The notes: generated by a model not told the origin, from the sequence alone. A stretch of 64,000 bases of DNA from Shewanella salipaludis (GCF_012911865.1 NZ_JAAXYH010000001.1:62001-126000), one strand, 5' to 3'; positions 19,528 through 29,729 are shown, numbered from the stretch's first letter. A program made the numbers and translations.

Positions 19528-21678
19528 ATGCGTAAAACTCTTATCACCACCGCCGTGAGTGCGGCGTTAATGCTCGGCGCTTGTTCCGAGAATTCAGCAG
19601 AAAGCATCACGGAGACCCAGAGCGTGAAGACTGAGGCTCAAATATCGGCCCCAAGGGGTGCCGAAAACGTCTTGTTGCATAAGAGCACACTGCAAGATCA
19701 GGCGCCACAGTTCGATAAGCTGAACATCGGCGATTACGTGCCCGCCTTCGAACTCGGCATGCAGCAGCATAAGGCCGAAATCCTGGCCATCACGGACAAC
19801 GCCGCGCCGGCGACCTTCGACAACACCCTGGTGGCTCTGGAGACCACGGGTGCCTTGCTCAGCCGCGTCAGCCGTGCCTTCTTCAACCTGGCCGGGTTGA
19901 TTTCAGATGACAACTTCATCAAGATCGAAGCCGACATGGTGCCTAAGTTGACCGAGCATGAAGATAATATCTATCTGGATGCCAAGTTGTTTGCCCGGAT
20001 AAAGGCGGTGTACGACGCCAAGGACCAGCTCAATGCCGAAGATCAGCGTCTGGTCGACTTCTATTACAGCAAGTTCGAACGTGCCGGCGCCAAGCTGTCC
20101 GATGCCGACAAGGCCAAGATGCGCGAGCTTAACGGTGAACTGGCCAAGCTGGGCACCGAGTTCTCCCAGAACATACTCAAGTCATTCAAAGACGACGTGA
20201 TCTTGGTACAGGACAAGCAACAGCTGGAAGGCTTGTCTGAAGATGAAATCGCCTCCCTGGCGGCCGCGGCGAAAGAAGCGGGCAAAGAGGGTTATATGAT
20301 CACCCTGGTGAACACCACCAGGCAACCCATACTGTCGCGTCTGGCGAACCGCGAGCTGAGAAAGACCATCTGGGAAACCTCGGCCTATCGCGCCATGGAC
20401 AGCAATGGTCCATTGGATATCAAGTTGGCGCAACTGAGAGCCGAAAAGGCACAGTTGCTGGGTTACCCAAGCTGGGCCGCCTATACGGTTGCCGATCAGA
20501 TGGCCAAGACCCCGGAAGCCGTCTACGGCATACTCGATGACCTGGCGCCCAAGGCATTGGCCAAGGCCAAAGTCGAGGCGGCCGATATTCAGGCCGAGAT
20601 AGCGAAATCGGGCGCCGATTTCGAACTCCAGGCCTGGGACTGGGCCTACTACGCCGAGAAAGTGCGTCAGGAAAGGTATTCCCTGGATGAGGGGCTGGTT
20701 AAGCCTTACTTCGAGTTCAACCGTGTGTTGCACGACGGCCTCTTCTTCGCCATGAACAAGCTGTATGGCATAGAGATCAAATCCCGTGACGATCTGCCGG
20801 TATGGCATAAAGACGTGAAAGCCTTCGAAGTATTCAATAAGGATGGCAGCTCCATAGGTCTGTTCTACCTGGACCCTTATGCCCGCCCAGGCAAGAATGG
20901 CGGCGCCTGGATGGACGAGTTGGTGACTCAGTCCGGTCTGCTGAAGGCCAAGCCGGTAGTCTATAACGCGCTCAACATTCCCAAGCCGGCCGAAGGTCAG
21001 CCAACGCTGATGACCTTCGACGAAGTGAGCACTATGTTCCACGAGTTCGGTCATGGGATCCACGGCCTGTTCTCCCAGGTGAAATACCCGAGTCTGGCCG
21101 GCACCTCCACCGCCCGTGATTTCGTCGAGTTCCCGTCACAGGCGAACGAAGACTGGAGCGTAGATCCCCTGGTGATTGCCAACTATGCCAAGCATTACAA
21201 GACGGGCGAGGCTATCCCTGCCGACTTGCTTGCCAAGGTATTAAAATCACAGCAGTTTAACCAAGGCTTCGGCACTGTTGAATATCTGGCGGCGGCGCTG
21301 CTGGACATGGAGTGGCACTCAATCCCGGCCAGTACCGAGATAAAAGATGTTGCCGCGTTCGAGAAACAGGCACTGGCCAAGCATGGTCTGGATTACGCGC
21401 CTATTCCGTCACGTTACAAGAGCACCTACTTCAGCCATAGCTTCGGCGGCGGCTACTCGGCCGGTTACTATGCCTACCTGTGGACCGAAGTGTTTGCGGC
21501 CGATTCCTTCGCCGTTATCGGCAAGCGCGGTGGTCTGACGCTGGAAAACGGCACCAAGTACCGCGAGACAGTGCTGTCCAAGGGTAACAGCCAGGATCTG
21601 ATGCAGGACTACATCAACTTCAGCGGCGGCAAGCCGACCACAGATGCGCTGCTCAAGCGCCGTGGCCTGGTCGACTAA
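19528..21678 (+). CDS. M3-family metallopeptidase lipoprotein (peptidyl-dipeptidase, Dcp-like)
   Basis: The 716-aa zinc peptidase has active-site 'TMFHEFGHGIHG' (HEFGH) and the downstream 'EFPSQANEDW' glutamate region. The signal 'LITTAVSAALMLGAC' makes it a lipoprotein, unlike cytoplasmic E. coli Dcp. It should remove C-terminal dipeptides from periplasmic peptides. The frame opens at 19498, but TAAGGA at 19515-19520 points to ATG 19528. It faces a second M3 lipoprotein peptidase tail to tail, so the two look like an inverted duplicate pair with different fine specificity. Confidence 0.93.
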   Translation: MRKTLITTAVSAALMLGACSENSAESITETQSVKTEAQISAPRGAENVLLHKSTLQDQAPQFDKLNIGDYVPAFELGMQQHKAEILAITDNAAPATFDNTLVALETTGALLSRVSRAFFNLAGLISDDNFIKIEADMVPKLTEHEDNIYLDAKLFARIKAVYDAKDQLNAEDQRLVDFYYSKFERAGAKLSDADKAKMRELNGELAKLGTEFSQNILKSFKDDVILVQDKQQLEGLSEDEIASLAAAAKEAGKEGYMITLVNTTRQPILSRLANRELRKTIWETSAYRAMDSNGPLDIKLAQLRAEKAQLLGYPSWAAYTVADQMAKTPEAVYGILDDLAPKALAKAKVEAADIQAEIAKSGADFELQAWDWAYYAEKVRQERYSLDEGLVKPYFEFNRVLHDGLFFAMNKLYGIEIKSRDDLPVWHKDVKAFEVFNKDGSSIGLFYLDPYARPGKNGGAWMDELVTQSGLLKAKPVVYNALNIPKPAEGQPTLMTFDEVSTMFHEFGHGIHGLFSQVKYPSLAGTSTARDFVEFPSQANEDWSVDPLVIANYAKHYKTGEAIPADLLAKVLKSQQFNQGFGTVEYLAAALLDMEWHSIPASTEIKDVAAFEKQALAKHGLDYAPIPSRYKSTYFSHSFGGGYSAGYYAYLWTEVFAADSFAVIGKRGGLTLENGTKYRETVLSKGNSQDLMQDYINFSGGKPTTDALLKRRGLVD

Positions 21679-21747
21679 GGCAAGCCAGCCTCGATGGCAT
21701 CACTGCCGCAGAGGCATGAAGCAGCGGAATGAAACAGAGAAATGAAA

Positions 21748-21777
21748 AAGGGGAGCCATTGGCTCCCCTTTTTTTAT
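21748..21777. terminator. Bidirectional terminator between the two M3 peptidase genes
   Basis: AAGGGGAGCC / GGCTCCCCTT with ATT loop, T run on the right and A run on the left, so it serves both convergent genes. Confidence 0.93.
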
Positions 21778-21818
21778 GGCCCAGGCGAATGCCGTTGCAA
21801 GCCCGGGCCTTGGTCCGC

Positions 21819-24035
21819 TTAGAACTTAACCGCCTTGCCTGCGTCGCCCAGCAGGCCGCGACTGCGCAGCAGCGGCTCTATGCCCGCATCCTGACCGCGG
21901 AACCTGCGGTAGAGCAACATGGGATCTTCGCTGCCACCCTGGGACAAGACGTTATTCCTGAAGGCATCGGCTGTGGTCTTGTCGAAGATGCCGTGTTCCT
22001 TGAATGCCTCGAAGGCATCGGCGCCGAGAATATCCGACCACAGATAGCTGTAGTAGCCGGCCGAATAGCCGCCGGCGAAGATGTGACTGAAATAGGTGCT
22101 GCGATAGCGCGGCGCTATCTCTTGGATCAGCCCCATCTTCGCCAGGGCGTCGGCTTCAAACTTGGCCGCATCCTTGGGCCGGGTATCTGTCAGGGTATGC
22201 CAGTCCAGATCCAGCTTGGTGGCCGCCAGATACTCGACCGTGTTGAAGCCCTGGTTGAATTGACTGGCGGCCTGGATCTTGGCGACCAATGCCTGGGGTA
22301 TCACTTCTCCCGTCTGGTAATGCTTGGCGAACTGGGCCAGCACTTCCGGCTGGGTCATCCAGTTTTCCATCACCTGTGATGGGAACTCGACATAGTCGCG
22401 CGGCACAGCCGTGCCGGATTGAGAACGGTATTCGACGTTCGACAGCATGCCATGCAGGGCATGACCGAACTCATGGAACAGGGTGCTGGCCTCATCGAAG
22501 GTCAGCAGTGCAGGTTCGTTGCCCGCGGGGCGCGGGAAGTTGAGCACATTGGCTATGATGGGCTTAACATCCTCGCCATGCATGCGGTACTGCTTACGGT
22601 AGGCGTTGGCCCAGGCGCCGCCGCGTTTGCTGTCGCGCACATAATAGTCGCCCATGAAGATGGCCATCAGGCTGCCGTCTTTATCGTACACCTCGAAGGT
22701 GCGCACATCCGGGTGGTATTTGGGCAGATCCTTGCGCTCCTTGACCGTGATGCCAAAGAGACGGTTGGCGGTGTAGAACACCCCCTTGAGGGTATTTTCC
22801 AGCGAGAAGTAGGGCCGGGTCTGCTGCTCGTTGAAGCTGTATCTGGCGACGCGGATCTTGTCGGCATAATAGGCCCAGTCCCAGGCCTTCAGCTTGAAGC
22901 CGCCACTTTGGGCGTCGATAAGCTGCTGCATGTCGGCCACCTCGGCCTTGGCCTGTTGCAGTGCCGCCGGCCAGACCTTGTCGAGCAGGGCATAGACGTG
23001 TTCCGGGGTCTTGGCGGTGCGCTCTTCCAATACCAGCTCAGCATGGTTCTTGTAACCCAGGAGTTGGGCCTGCTCGGCGCGCAGGGCGGCAATTTTCGCC
23101 AGCACCCGCTTGTTATCATGGCTGTTGTCATTGTTGCCGCGGTTGATGTAACCCTTGAAGAGGGTTTCCCTCAGGGCGCGGTTATCTGCATAGGTCAGGA
23201 AGGGGGTGATGGATGGTCTCTGGGTGGTGAACACCCAGCTGCCGCCATGGCCGCGTTTGGTGGCGGTCTGGGCCGCCGTGTCTATCACGTCCTGGGGCAG
23301 GCCGGCGAGATCGGCCGGGTTGTCTATCACCAGCTCGAAGGCGTTGGTTTCCGCCAGCAGGTTATCGCCGAATTCCAGGTTGAGTTTGGCTATCTTGCCG
23401 TTCAGCTCACGCAGCTTGGCCTTGTCCTGCACACTCAAGTTGGCGCCGCCACGGACGAAGGACAGGTAAGTGTCTTCCAGCAGCTTGGCCTGGGCGTGGT
23501 TGAGATCCAGGCTGTCGCGGCTCAGATACACGGCCTTTACCCTGGCAAACAGCTTGTCGTTCAGCAAGATGTCGTCTGCGGCGGCAGACAGGAGTGGCGA
23601 GACTTGCTTGGAAATGGCCTGCAGTGCCTCGCTGGTATCGGCGCTGGTGAGGTTGTAGAAGACATTTCCTACCTCAGTCACCAGGTCGCCGGAAAATTCC
23701 ATGGCTTCGACCGTGTTGGCGAAGCTGGGGGCGGCGGGATTGTCGATGATCGCCTGGATTTCGGCTCGCTGCCGGGCTATGCCGGCGGTGAAGGCGGGCA
23801 GATAATGCTCCGGCTTGATGTGTGCGAAATCCGGTATGCCCATGAAGGTGTTGTAGGGGCGGAAAAACGGATTCGTGTCCGTAGGGGCCGGTACGGCGAA
23901 CTGTTTGGCATCGACCCCCAGTCCCTTGCTGCCCGCCAGTGTGTCGCCGGCCGGGCTCGTGTTGCTGCAGGCGCCGAGCGCCAGGGCCAAGGTCATGGCC
24001 GAAACTATGGGCTTGAGGCTGTATCCCTTCTTCAT
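21819..24035 (-). CDS. M3-family metallopeptidase lipoprotein, second copy
   Basis: The 738-aa protein has 'TLFHEFGHALHGML' (HEFGH) and 'EFPSQVMENW', the same architecture as its convergent neighbour, including 'WDWAYYA(D/E)K' and the C-terminal 'YRSTYFSHIFAGGYSAGYYSYLWSD' region. Lipobox 'LALGAC'. The frame runs upstream to 24125, but GGGGAG before ATG 24035 and the signal peptide fix the start. Together with the neighbour it should degrade short peptides in the envelope. The 24036-24337 gap holds its promoter and that of the M20 gene; nothing else is visible there. Confidence 0.93.
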   Translation of the reverse strand: MKKGYSLKPIVSAMTLALALGACSNTSPAGDTLAGSKGLGVDAKQFAVPAPTDTNPFFRPYNTFMGIPDFAHIKPEHYLPAFTAGIARQRAEIQAIIDNPAAPSFANTVEAMEFSGDLVTEVGNVFYNLTSADTSEALQAISKQVSPLLSAAADDILLNDKLFARVKAVYLSRDSLDLNHAQAKLLEDTYLSFVRGGANLSVQDKAKLRELNGKIAKLNLEFGDNLLAETNAFELVIDNPADLAGLPQDVIDTAAQTATKRGHGGSWVFTTQRPSITPFLTYADNRALRETLFKGYINRGNNDNSHDNKRVLAKIAALRAEQAQLLGYKNHAELVLEERTAKTPEHVYALLDKVWPAALQQAKAEVADMQQLIDAQSGGFKLKAWDWAYYADKIRVARYSFNEQQTRPYFSLENTLKGVFYTANRLFGITVKERKDLPKYHPDVRTFEVYDKDGSLMAIFMGDYYVRDSKRGGAWANAYRKQYRMHGEDVKPIIANVLNFPRPAGNEPALLTFDEASTLFHEFGHALHGMLSNVEYRSQSGTAVPRDYVEFPSQVMENWMTQPEVLAQFAKHYQTGEVIPQALVAKIQAASQFNQGFNTVEYLAATKLDLDWHTLTDTRPKDAAKFEADALAKMGLIQEIAPRYRSTYFSHIFAGGYSAGYYSYLWSDILGADAFEAFKEHGIFDKTTADAFRNNVLSQGGSEDPMLLYRRFRGQDAGIEPLLRSRGLLGDAGKAVKF

Positions 24036-24337
24036 GTTACTCCCCTCTATTTTATTGGATTTTGAGTCTGTTTTAATTAGCTCTGTCGCTGCTTTAGTTG
24101 GGGTGTATGCCCCGGAGAGGCGCACCCACCCTTTTCAGCCGGCTTTTTTATCACGTAAGGGATTTATTACGCTAACCTTTTAGCCTTTTGTTTGTAACAA
24201 AGGGTTTAACCCGCACATTCCTGCCCCTATCTATGGCAAAATTCGTCCCTGAAATGTCACCGACGGCTCACAAGTACCCACAAGTACCAATAGCAGCACG
24301 CAGTATAAGCAGAATAACAATACATCTCTGAGGCCCT

Positions 24338-25864
24338 ATGAAATCATCTCTGTTCCGACCCATGCAACTGGCGGCGCTCCTGGCCGGTTTAGCCCTGCCT
24401 TCGCTTGCCAACGCCCTGACGCCCATCGCCGACACCTATGCCGACTATGCGGTCAAGACCTATGACAAGGCCATGGTCGACAGCCTGGCACGGCTGGTCA
24501 GTTTCAACACCCAGGCCAAGGATGGACTGACACCCAGTACCAATCCCGAGTTCCTGGGGTTCAAGGACGCCTTGCAGGCCTTGAGCGAGCAACTTGGGCT
24601 CGATTATCAGGATCATGGTTATGTGATCCTGATTGGCCTGGGGCAGAGCAGCGACAAGCTGGGGGTGATCACCCATGGCGATGTGCAGCCGGCCGATCCC
24701 AAGCTCTGGGCCCAGAGCCCCTATCTGCTCGATACCCATTCGGAGCCGGGCAAGTTGATCGGCCGCGGCACCGAGGATGACAAGGGCGCCATAGTCACCG
24801 CCATGTATGCGATGAAAGCCATCAAGGATAAGGGCCTGGAGCTGAACAAGCGTATCGAGCTGATGGTGTATCTGGCGGAAGAGTCCGACTGGGATCCCCT
24901 CAAACACTTCCTGACGGGCTTTACCCCGGCCAACATCAATATCACCATAGATGCCGAATACCCTGTGGTGACCGCCGAGAAGGGCTGGAGCAAGATTAAC
25001 TTCCGGGTGCCGCCCCAGCAACCGGATACGCAGCGCCAGGGTGCCAGCCTGACCGAGTTCGGCGGCGGCTACTTCGGCAGTCAGATCCCCCAGCAGGCGC
25101 GGGCGACCATCCAGGGAGCCGATGCGGCCCTGGTGGCACGGCTCAAGGCCTTGGCGGCAAAACAGGCCGGCATGCATTACGGCTTTGAACTCACGGGCGA
25201 TAGCCTGAGCATCGCCGCCGACGGTAAGGCGGCCCATTCTTCCACCCCGGAAGACGGCGTCAATGCCGTGACCCATCTGGCAGAGTTGCTGGCGCTGCAA
25301 ATCTGGCCCAAGACCCAGGCGTCGCTGACCCAGAACTTCATTCACCAATTGGTGGGGCTGGGGCTATATGCCGAGAAATTCGGTGAGCTGGCCTACAGCG
25401 ACAGCTTCATGGGACCGCTGACACTGGCACCGACTGTGGTCAAGCAGACGCCTGCCGGCACCGAGGTGACTCTCAACCTGCGTCGCCCCAGAGGCAAGGC
25501 GCCCGCGTTGTTGGACAGCCAGGCCCTGCAGGCGTTGGCACACTGGCAAGCGGAGCAAGGGGTAAGGCTCGAAGCCGTAGAAACCTATTGGGGCGAGCCC
25601 ATGGTGATGGAAGACGCGCCGCAGCAGCAGGCATTGCTGGAGGTGTTCGCCCATTTCACCGGCATCAAAGATCCCCAGCCGGTGGCTATCGGTGGCTCGA
25701 CCAACAGCAAGCTATTCCCCAATGCCCTGAGCTTTGGTCCGGCCATGCCGGGCGTCGAATATACGGGCCATACAGAGCATGAATTTATCACCCATGAGCA
25801 GTTCATGCTCAACCTCAAGATGTACACCGCCGCCTTCATAGAGCTGGCGGGCAAAGGGGCCTGA
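24338..25864 (+). CDS. Secreted M20-family dipeptidase
   Basis: The 508-aa protein has a cleavable signal peptide ending 'LPSLANA'. Metal-site signatures of M20 peptidases are in order: 'GVITHGDVQPA', 'GRGTEDDKGAIVTAMYAM' (bridging Asp) and 'MVYLAEESDWD' (general-base Glu-Glu). The lid domain lies near residues 220-380, and a C-terminal ligand is in 'TGHTEHEFITHEQF'. It most resembles the PepV/carnosinase-like branch. Its location beside two envelope M3 peptidases and gamma-glutamyltranspeptidase suggests shared periplasmic peptide recycling (inference). Confidence 0.9.
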   Translation: MKSSLFRPMQLAALLAGLALPSLANALTPIADTYADYAVKTYDKAMVDSLARLVSFNTQAKDGLTPSTNPEFLGFKDALQALSEQLGLDYQDHGYVILIGLGQSSDKLGVITHGDVQPADPKLWAQSPYLLDTHSEPGKLIGRGTEDDKGAIVTAMYAMKAIKDKGLELNKRIELMVYLAEESDWDPLKHFLTGFTPANINITIDAEYPVVTAEKGWSKINFRVPPQQPDTQRQGASLTEFGGGYFGSQIPQQARATIQGADAALVARLKALAAKQAGMHYGFELTGDSLSIAADGKAAHSSTPEDGVNAVTHLAELLALQIWPKTQASLTQNFIHQLVGLGLYAEKFGELAYSDSFMGPLTLAPTVVKQTPAGTEVTLNLRRPRGKAPALLDSQALQALAHWQAEQGVRLEAVETYWGEPMVMEDAPQQQALLEVFAHFTGIKDPQPVAIGGSTNSKLFPNALSFGPAMPGVEYTGHTEHEFITHEQFMLNLKMYTAAFIELAGKGA

Positions 25865-26011
25865 TGGGAGGAGAAGGGCTGCGCCGTGAGCCTGTCTCCC
25901 GGCGCAGGGCATAGAGCACATGGCCCGTAGCACATAACACATAGCAAAGTGCCTAGCGCAAAAAACATCAACCACGGCTCGACACTCGAGCCATGAAGAA
26001 GGAGCTTGATC

Positions 26012-26629
26012 TTGATAGAATTGGAAGCTGTTATCACCTTGGCCACCGCAACTGCCTTGCTGCTCGGTTCACCCGGACCCGCACCACTGGCGCTGGCGGC
26101 CACCAGCGCGGCCTTCGGCGTGAAACCCAGCCTGGGTTTCCTCGGCGGCATCCTCTGTGGGCTGGCGGTCGCGATAGTGGGAGCCACCGCCGGCATGGCG
26201 ACCGTGCTGGCCAACTGGCCGGAACTCAAGCTGGCCTTGCAGCTCACAGGTGGGCTCTACATAGCTTATGTGGCCTACAAGATAGCCATGGCGCCGGCCT
26301 TATCCCATGGGACGGCTTCAGGCTCTGACACTGCTCCTCGGCCAACGTTTGTCGATGGTTTCATCCTCAACATACTCAACCCCAAGGCCTATGCCGCCTT
26401 CCTGGCATTGTTTTCCCAGTTTTTGCTGCCGGGCGACGGCGCGCTTGGCAGTTACCTCTCGACCGGCATAGTCTGTTTCCTGGTCGCTGTGCTGGTCGAC
26501 AGCCTCTGGCTGTTGCTCGGCGGGCTCTTGCGCCGCTTGTTCGAGCGGCCGCTGTGGGCCAGGTGCATACGCTTTGGCTTCGCCGCTTCCATGCTGCTCG
26601 CCGTGGGCCTGAGCCTGACCTGGATCTAA
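26012..26629 (+). CDS. LysE-family amino-acid exporter
   Basis: The roughly 205-aa protein has six hydrophobic segments. 'LLLGSPGPAPLALAATSAAFG' is the RhtB/LysE motif (GPGP-like) and 'FILNILNPKAYAAFLALFSQF' the second conserved NPK loop. Two TTG codons, 26006 and 26012, could start it; AAGGAG at 25999-26004 has proper 7-nt spacing only to 26012. Exports amino acids or homoserine-lactone-like compounds; the substrate is unknown. Ends in a terminator shared with the convergent ggt. Confidence 0.87.
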   Translation: MIELEAVITLATATALLLGSPGPAPLALAATSAAFGVKPSLGFLGGILCGLAVAIVGATAGMATVLANWPELKLALQLTGGLYIAYVAYKIAMAPALSHGTASGSDTAPRPTFVDGFILNILNPKAYAAFLALFSQFLLPGDGALGSYLSTGIVCFLVAVLVDSLWLLLGGLLRRLFERPLWARCIRFGFAASMLLAVGLSLTWI

Positions 26630-26653
26630 TGCCACAGCGCCGATAGCGGAGAC

Positions 26654-26682
26654 GAAAAAGCCCTGAGTTCAGGGCTTTTTTT
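26654..26682. terminator. Bidirectional terminator between lysE-like gene and ggt
   Basis: AAAAAGCCCTGA / TCAGGGCTTTTT, 12-bp perfect stem with GT loop; T and A runs on either side. Confidence 0.93.
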
Positions 26683-26709
26683 ATTGCGGTTTCAGGCTCT
26701 GAGCCTTAC

Positions 26710-28470
26710 TCAGTAACCCACGGCCTCGCTGCCGGAGCGGCGCGGATCCGAGGCACCGAAGATGCCTTCCTTTGTCACCATGATGGATTGGGTGCTGCCC
26801 ATGGCTTCCTGTACCGAGACCTTGTGACCCTTGGCTTCGAGCAGGGAGATGGTGTCGCGATTGAGGCTCTTCTCCACCCTGAGTTCATCGGGCAACCACT
26901 GATGATGCACCCTGGGGGCGTAGCTGGCCTCGGCTATGTTGAGCTTGTGATCTATCACATTCATGATGATCTGCAGCGTGGTGTTGATGATGCGTGAACC
27001 GCCGGGACTGCCTGTGACTATGAAGGGCTTGCCATCGCGCATCACCATGGTCGGGCTCATGGAGCTGAGCGGGCGCTTATTGCCTTCGACCGCATTGGCC
27101 TCGCCGCCAACCAGGCCGTAGCCGTTAGGCACGCCGGGTTTGGCCGAGAAATCATCCATCTCGTTGTTGAGCAGTATGCCAGTGCCCTCGGCGACCAGAC
27201 CCGAGCCATAGCTGAAGTTGAGGGTATAGGTGTTGGCGACGGCGTTGCCCCACTTGTCGACCACAGAGTAGTGGGTGGTCTGATCGCTCTCGTAGGGGGC
27301 CAACTTGCCCGGCCTGATCTCGCTGCTGGGGGTGGTCTTGTTCATGGCGATCCGACTGGCGATCTGCTTGGCGTAGTCCTTGCTGGTCAGGGCGTTGACT
27401 GGTACATGGAAGAAATCGGGATCGCCCAGATACTCGCTGCGGTCGGCATAGGCATGCTTCATGGTTTCGGCCATCAGGTGCAGGGTCTGGGCGCTGTTAT
27501 GGCCCAGCTTGTCGATGGGAAATTGTTCCAGCACGTTGAGCATCTCGACAATATGCACTCCGCCGGACGATGGCGGCGGCATGGACACCACTTGATAGCC
27601 GCGGTACTCGCCGCGCACCGGCTGGCGCTCGACCACCTTATAGTTGGCCAGATCGCTCAGCGTCATTATGCCGCCGGCCCGTTGGATGGCGTCTACCAGT
27701 TTGGTGGCCGTCTCACCCTGATAGAAACCCTGGCTGCCCTTGGCGGCGATCAGGCGCAGCGAATGAGCCAGTTCCGGCTGCTTGAGTATGTCACCGAGCT
27801 GGTAATCACTGCCATCGGCCTTGTAGAAGACGGCGGCCGAGCTGGGCCACTGGGCGATACGCCGCTTGAGGCCCGAGAGCGAAGTGGCGAGATCTGCTGT
27901 GACTGAGATACCGTCGGTCGCCATCTTGATCGCCGGTGCCATCACTTGCTTGAGTGGCAGGCTGCCGTATTTCTCCAGCGCCTGGGTCAGGCCCATCACG
28001 GTACCGGGCACGCCCACTGCCAAGCCGTGTTCGCGGCTGAGCCTGTCGACCGGATTGCCTTGCTCGTCGAGGAAGATATCCTTATGGGCTTTGCCCGGCG
28101 CCATCTCGCGATAGTCTATGGCTATGTCCTTGTTGCCTTGGTTAAGGTGCACCAACATGAAACCACCACCGCCTATGTTACCGGCGCGGGGCAGGGTGAC
28201 TGCCAGGGCGAAACCCACGGCCACAGCGGCATCGACGGCATTGCCGCCCTGCTTGAGGATCTCCACTCCGGCACGGCTGGCGAGTGCTTCCTGGCTCGCG
28301 ACCATGCCATGTTTGGCATAGATGGGCTGGGCGGTGGCCATCTGGCTGAAAATCGAGGATTCGGCGGCCAGCGCCTGGGTGCTGCCCAGCAGTGGCAGCG
28401 ACAGATAGAGGGCTAAGCCTATGCCACTGGCCAGACGTTTAAGGCCCCGGGGGGCGGTTGCTGAGTGCAT
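26710..28470 (-). CDS. ggt: Gamma-glutamyltranspeptidase precursor
   Basis: The 586-aa periplasmic enzyme cleaves glutathione and other gamma-glutamyl compounds. The Thr-nucleophile self-cleavage site is in 'SDQTTHYSVVDKWGNAVANTYT', followed by 'GTGILLNNEMDDFS' and 'GSPGGSRIIN', all GGT signatures; the large subunit has 'GGNAVDAAVAVGFALAVT'. A Sec signal covers about residues 1-35. A TTG at 28476 is in frame, but AGGA with about 8-nt spacing favours ATG 28470. A 92-bp gap separates it from the divergent gene at 28563. Confidence 0.95.
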   Translation of the reverse strand: MHSATAPRGLKRLASGIGLALYLSLPLLGSTQALAAESSIFSQMATAQPIYAKHGMVASQEALASRAGVEILKQGGNAVDAAVAVGFALAVTLPRAGNIGGGGFMLVHLNQGNKDIAIDYREMAPGKAHKDIFLDEQGNPVDRLSREHGLAVGVPGTVMGLTQALEKYGSLPLKQVMAPAIKMATDGISVTADLATSLSGLKRRIAQWPSSAAVFYKADGSDYQLGDILKQPELAHSLRLIAAKGSQGFYQGETATKLVDAIQRAGGIMTLSDLANYKVVERQPVRGEYRGYQVVSMPPPSSGGVHIVEMLNVLEQFPIDKLGHNSAQTLHLMAETMKHAYADRSEYLGDPDFFHVPVNALTSKDYAKQIASRIAMNKTTPSSEIRPGKLAPYESDQTTHYSVVDKWGNAVANTYTLNFSYGSGLVAEGTGILLNNEMDDFSAKPGVPNGYGLVGGEANAVEGNKRPLSSMSPTMVMRDGKPFIVTGSPGGSRIINTTLQIIMNVIDHKLNIAEASYAPRVHHQWLPDELRVEKSLNRDTISLLEAKGHKVSVQEAMGSTQSIMVTKEGIFGASDPRRSGSEAVGY

Positions 28471-28562
28471 GCTCAATCCTTGGTGTTGTTTTGGCTGTTG
28501 CTATGCAATGTGCCGAGAATTATCCTTAATTGCAATCCTTGCACTGAATTAGGAACCAGTTT

Positions 28563-29729
28563 TTGACCATAGCCCCCTTGCATGCTCGCTTTATGAGCCG
28601 GATAGATGAGATAGCCCAGGCCGACTGGGATGGGCTGATGGCCTCAGACAATCCCTTCAGCCGTTACGCCTTCTTGCTGGCCCTGGAAGATTGCGGCTGT
28701 GTGAGTGTGAACACAGGCTGGCAGCCAAGGCACCTCACCGTCTGGCAAGGGGCCGACTTGCTTGCCGTGATGCCCTTGTATGCCAAGGGGCATTCCTATG
28801 GCGAATATGTATTCGACTGGGCTTGGGCCGAGGCCTATGAACGTCATGGCCTGGACTATTATCCCAAGCTGGTCAGTGCCATTCCCTTCACCCCTGTCAC
28901 AGGTCCGCGGCTGGGGATCAAACCCGGCTTGTCACGGGCCGAGGTGCAGCGCCTCATCGACTTCATCGCCGCCGAACTGGATCTCTGTCTCGAGCAACAG
29001 GGCTATTCTTCCTGGCATTGCCTGTTCTTGCCCGCCGCCTCACAGCAGGCGCTGGCATCCCAGGGCAAACTCAGCCGTCTCGGCACCCAGTTTCACTGGC
29101 ATAACCGCGGCTATGGCGACTTCGGCGATTTCCTGACCGGCCTGAGTTCACGCAAACGCAAGAACCTGCAGAAGGAACGTGCCAGAGTCGCCGCCAAGGC
29201 GCTGACCTTTCGCTTCGTCCCCGGCGCAGAGGTGACCCAGGCCCAGTGGCATACCTTCGCCCTCTGTTATCGGCTGACTTACCTCAAGCGTTCGGGTCAT
29301 GGCGGCTATCTGAGTCAGGCCTTCTTCGCGTCGCTCGCGCTCGCCATGCCGGAGCAGTTGCTGTTGTTGGTGGTGGAGGACAGCTCGGGTGACATGCTGG
29401 CGGGCGCCCTGTATTTTCTCGGCGAAGATACCCTCTATGGCCGCTATTGGGGCAGCACGGTCGACATAGACGGCCTGCATTTCGAGGCCTGTTATTACCA
29501 GGGCATAGACTATTGCATCGCCCATGGGTTGGCCCATTTCGACGCAGGTGCCCAGGGGGAACATAAGCTCGCCCGTGGCTTCGAGCCTGTGGCGACCTAT
29601 TCCAATCATCAGATAGCCCATGATGGGTTCAGGAAAGCCATCGCCGAGTTCGTCGATGAAGAGCGGCGACAGATGCAAGTCTACATGCTCCAGATGCGCC
29701 GGTATCTGCCCTACAAAGCCCCGGATTGA
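28563..29729 (+). CDS. COG3146-type GNAT-fold protein (peptidogalycan biosynthesis annotation family)
   Basis: The 388-aa cytoplasmic protein matches the COG3146/DUF482 family: 'DWDGLMASDNPFSRYAFL' near the N-terminus, 'FDWAWAEAYERHGLDYYPKLVSAIPFTPVTGPRLG', and 'GTDT.YGRYWG'-like 'EDTLYGRYWG' near residue 295. The fold is a FemX/GNAT-like double domain, so acyl transfer is probable, but no substrate is established. The start TTG 28563 is supported by AGGA seven bases upstream; the next ATG (28593) lacks a Shine-Dalgarno. Widespread in Proteobacteria, and here apparently monocistronic. Confidence 0.8.
   Translation: MTIAPLHARFMSRIDEIAQADWDGLMASDNPFSRYAFLLALEDCGCVSVNTGWQPRHLTVWQGADLLAVMPLYAKGHSYGEYVFDWAWAEAYERHGLDYYPKLVSAIPFTPVTGPRLGIKPGLSRAEVQRLIDFIAAELDLCLEQQGYSSWHCLFLPAASQQALASQGKLSRLGTQFHWHNRGYGDFGDFLTGLSSRKRKNLQKERARVAAKALTFRFVPGAEVTQAQWHTFALCYRLTYLKRSGHGGYLSQAFFASLALAMPEQLLLLVVEDSSGDMLAGALYFLGEDTLYGRYWGSTVDIDGLHFEACYYQGIDYCIAHGLAHFDAGAQGEHKLARGFEPVATYSNHQIAHDGFRKAIAEFVDEERRQMQVYMLQMRRYLPYKAPD

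Noticed and set aside
22419-24065. 548-aa open frame on the plus strand opposite the second M3 peptidase
   Set aside because: Antisense to a gene with a complete HEFGH active site; no family features and no initiation signal.
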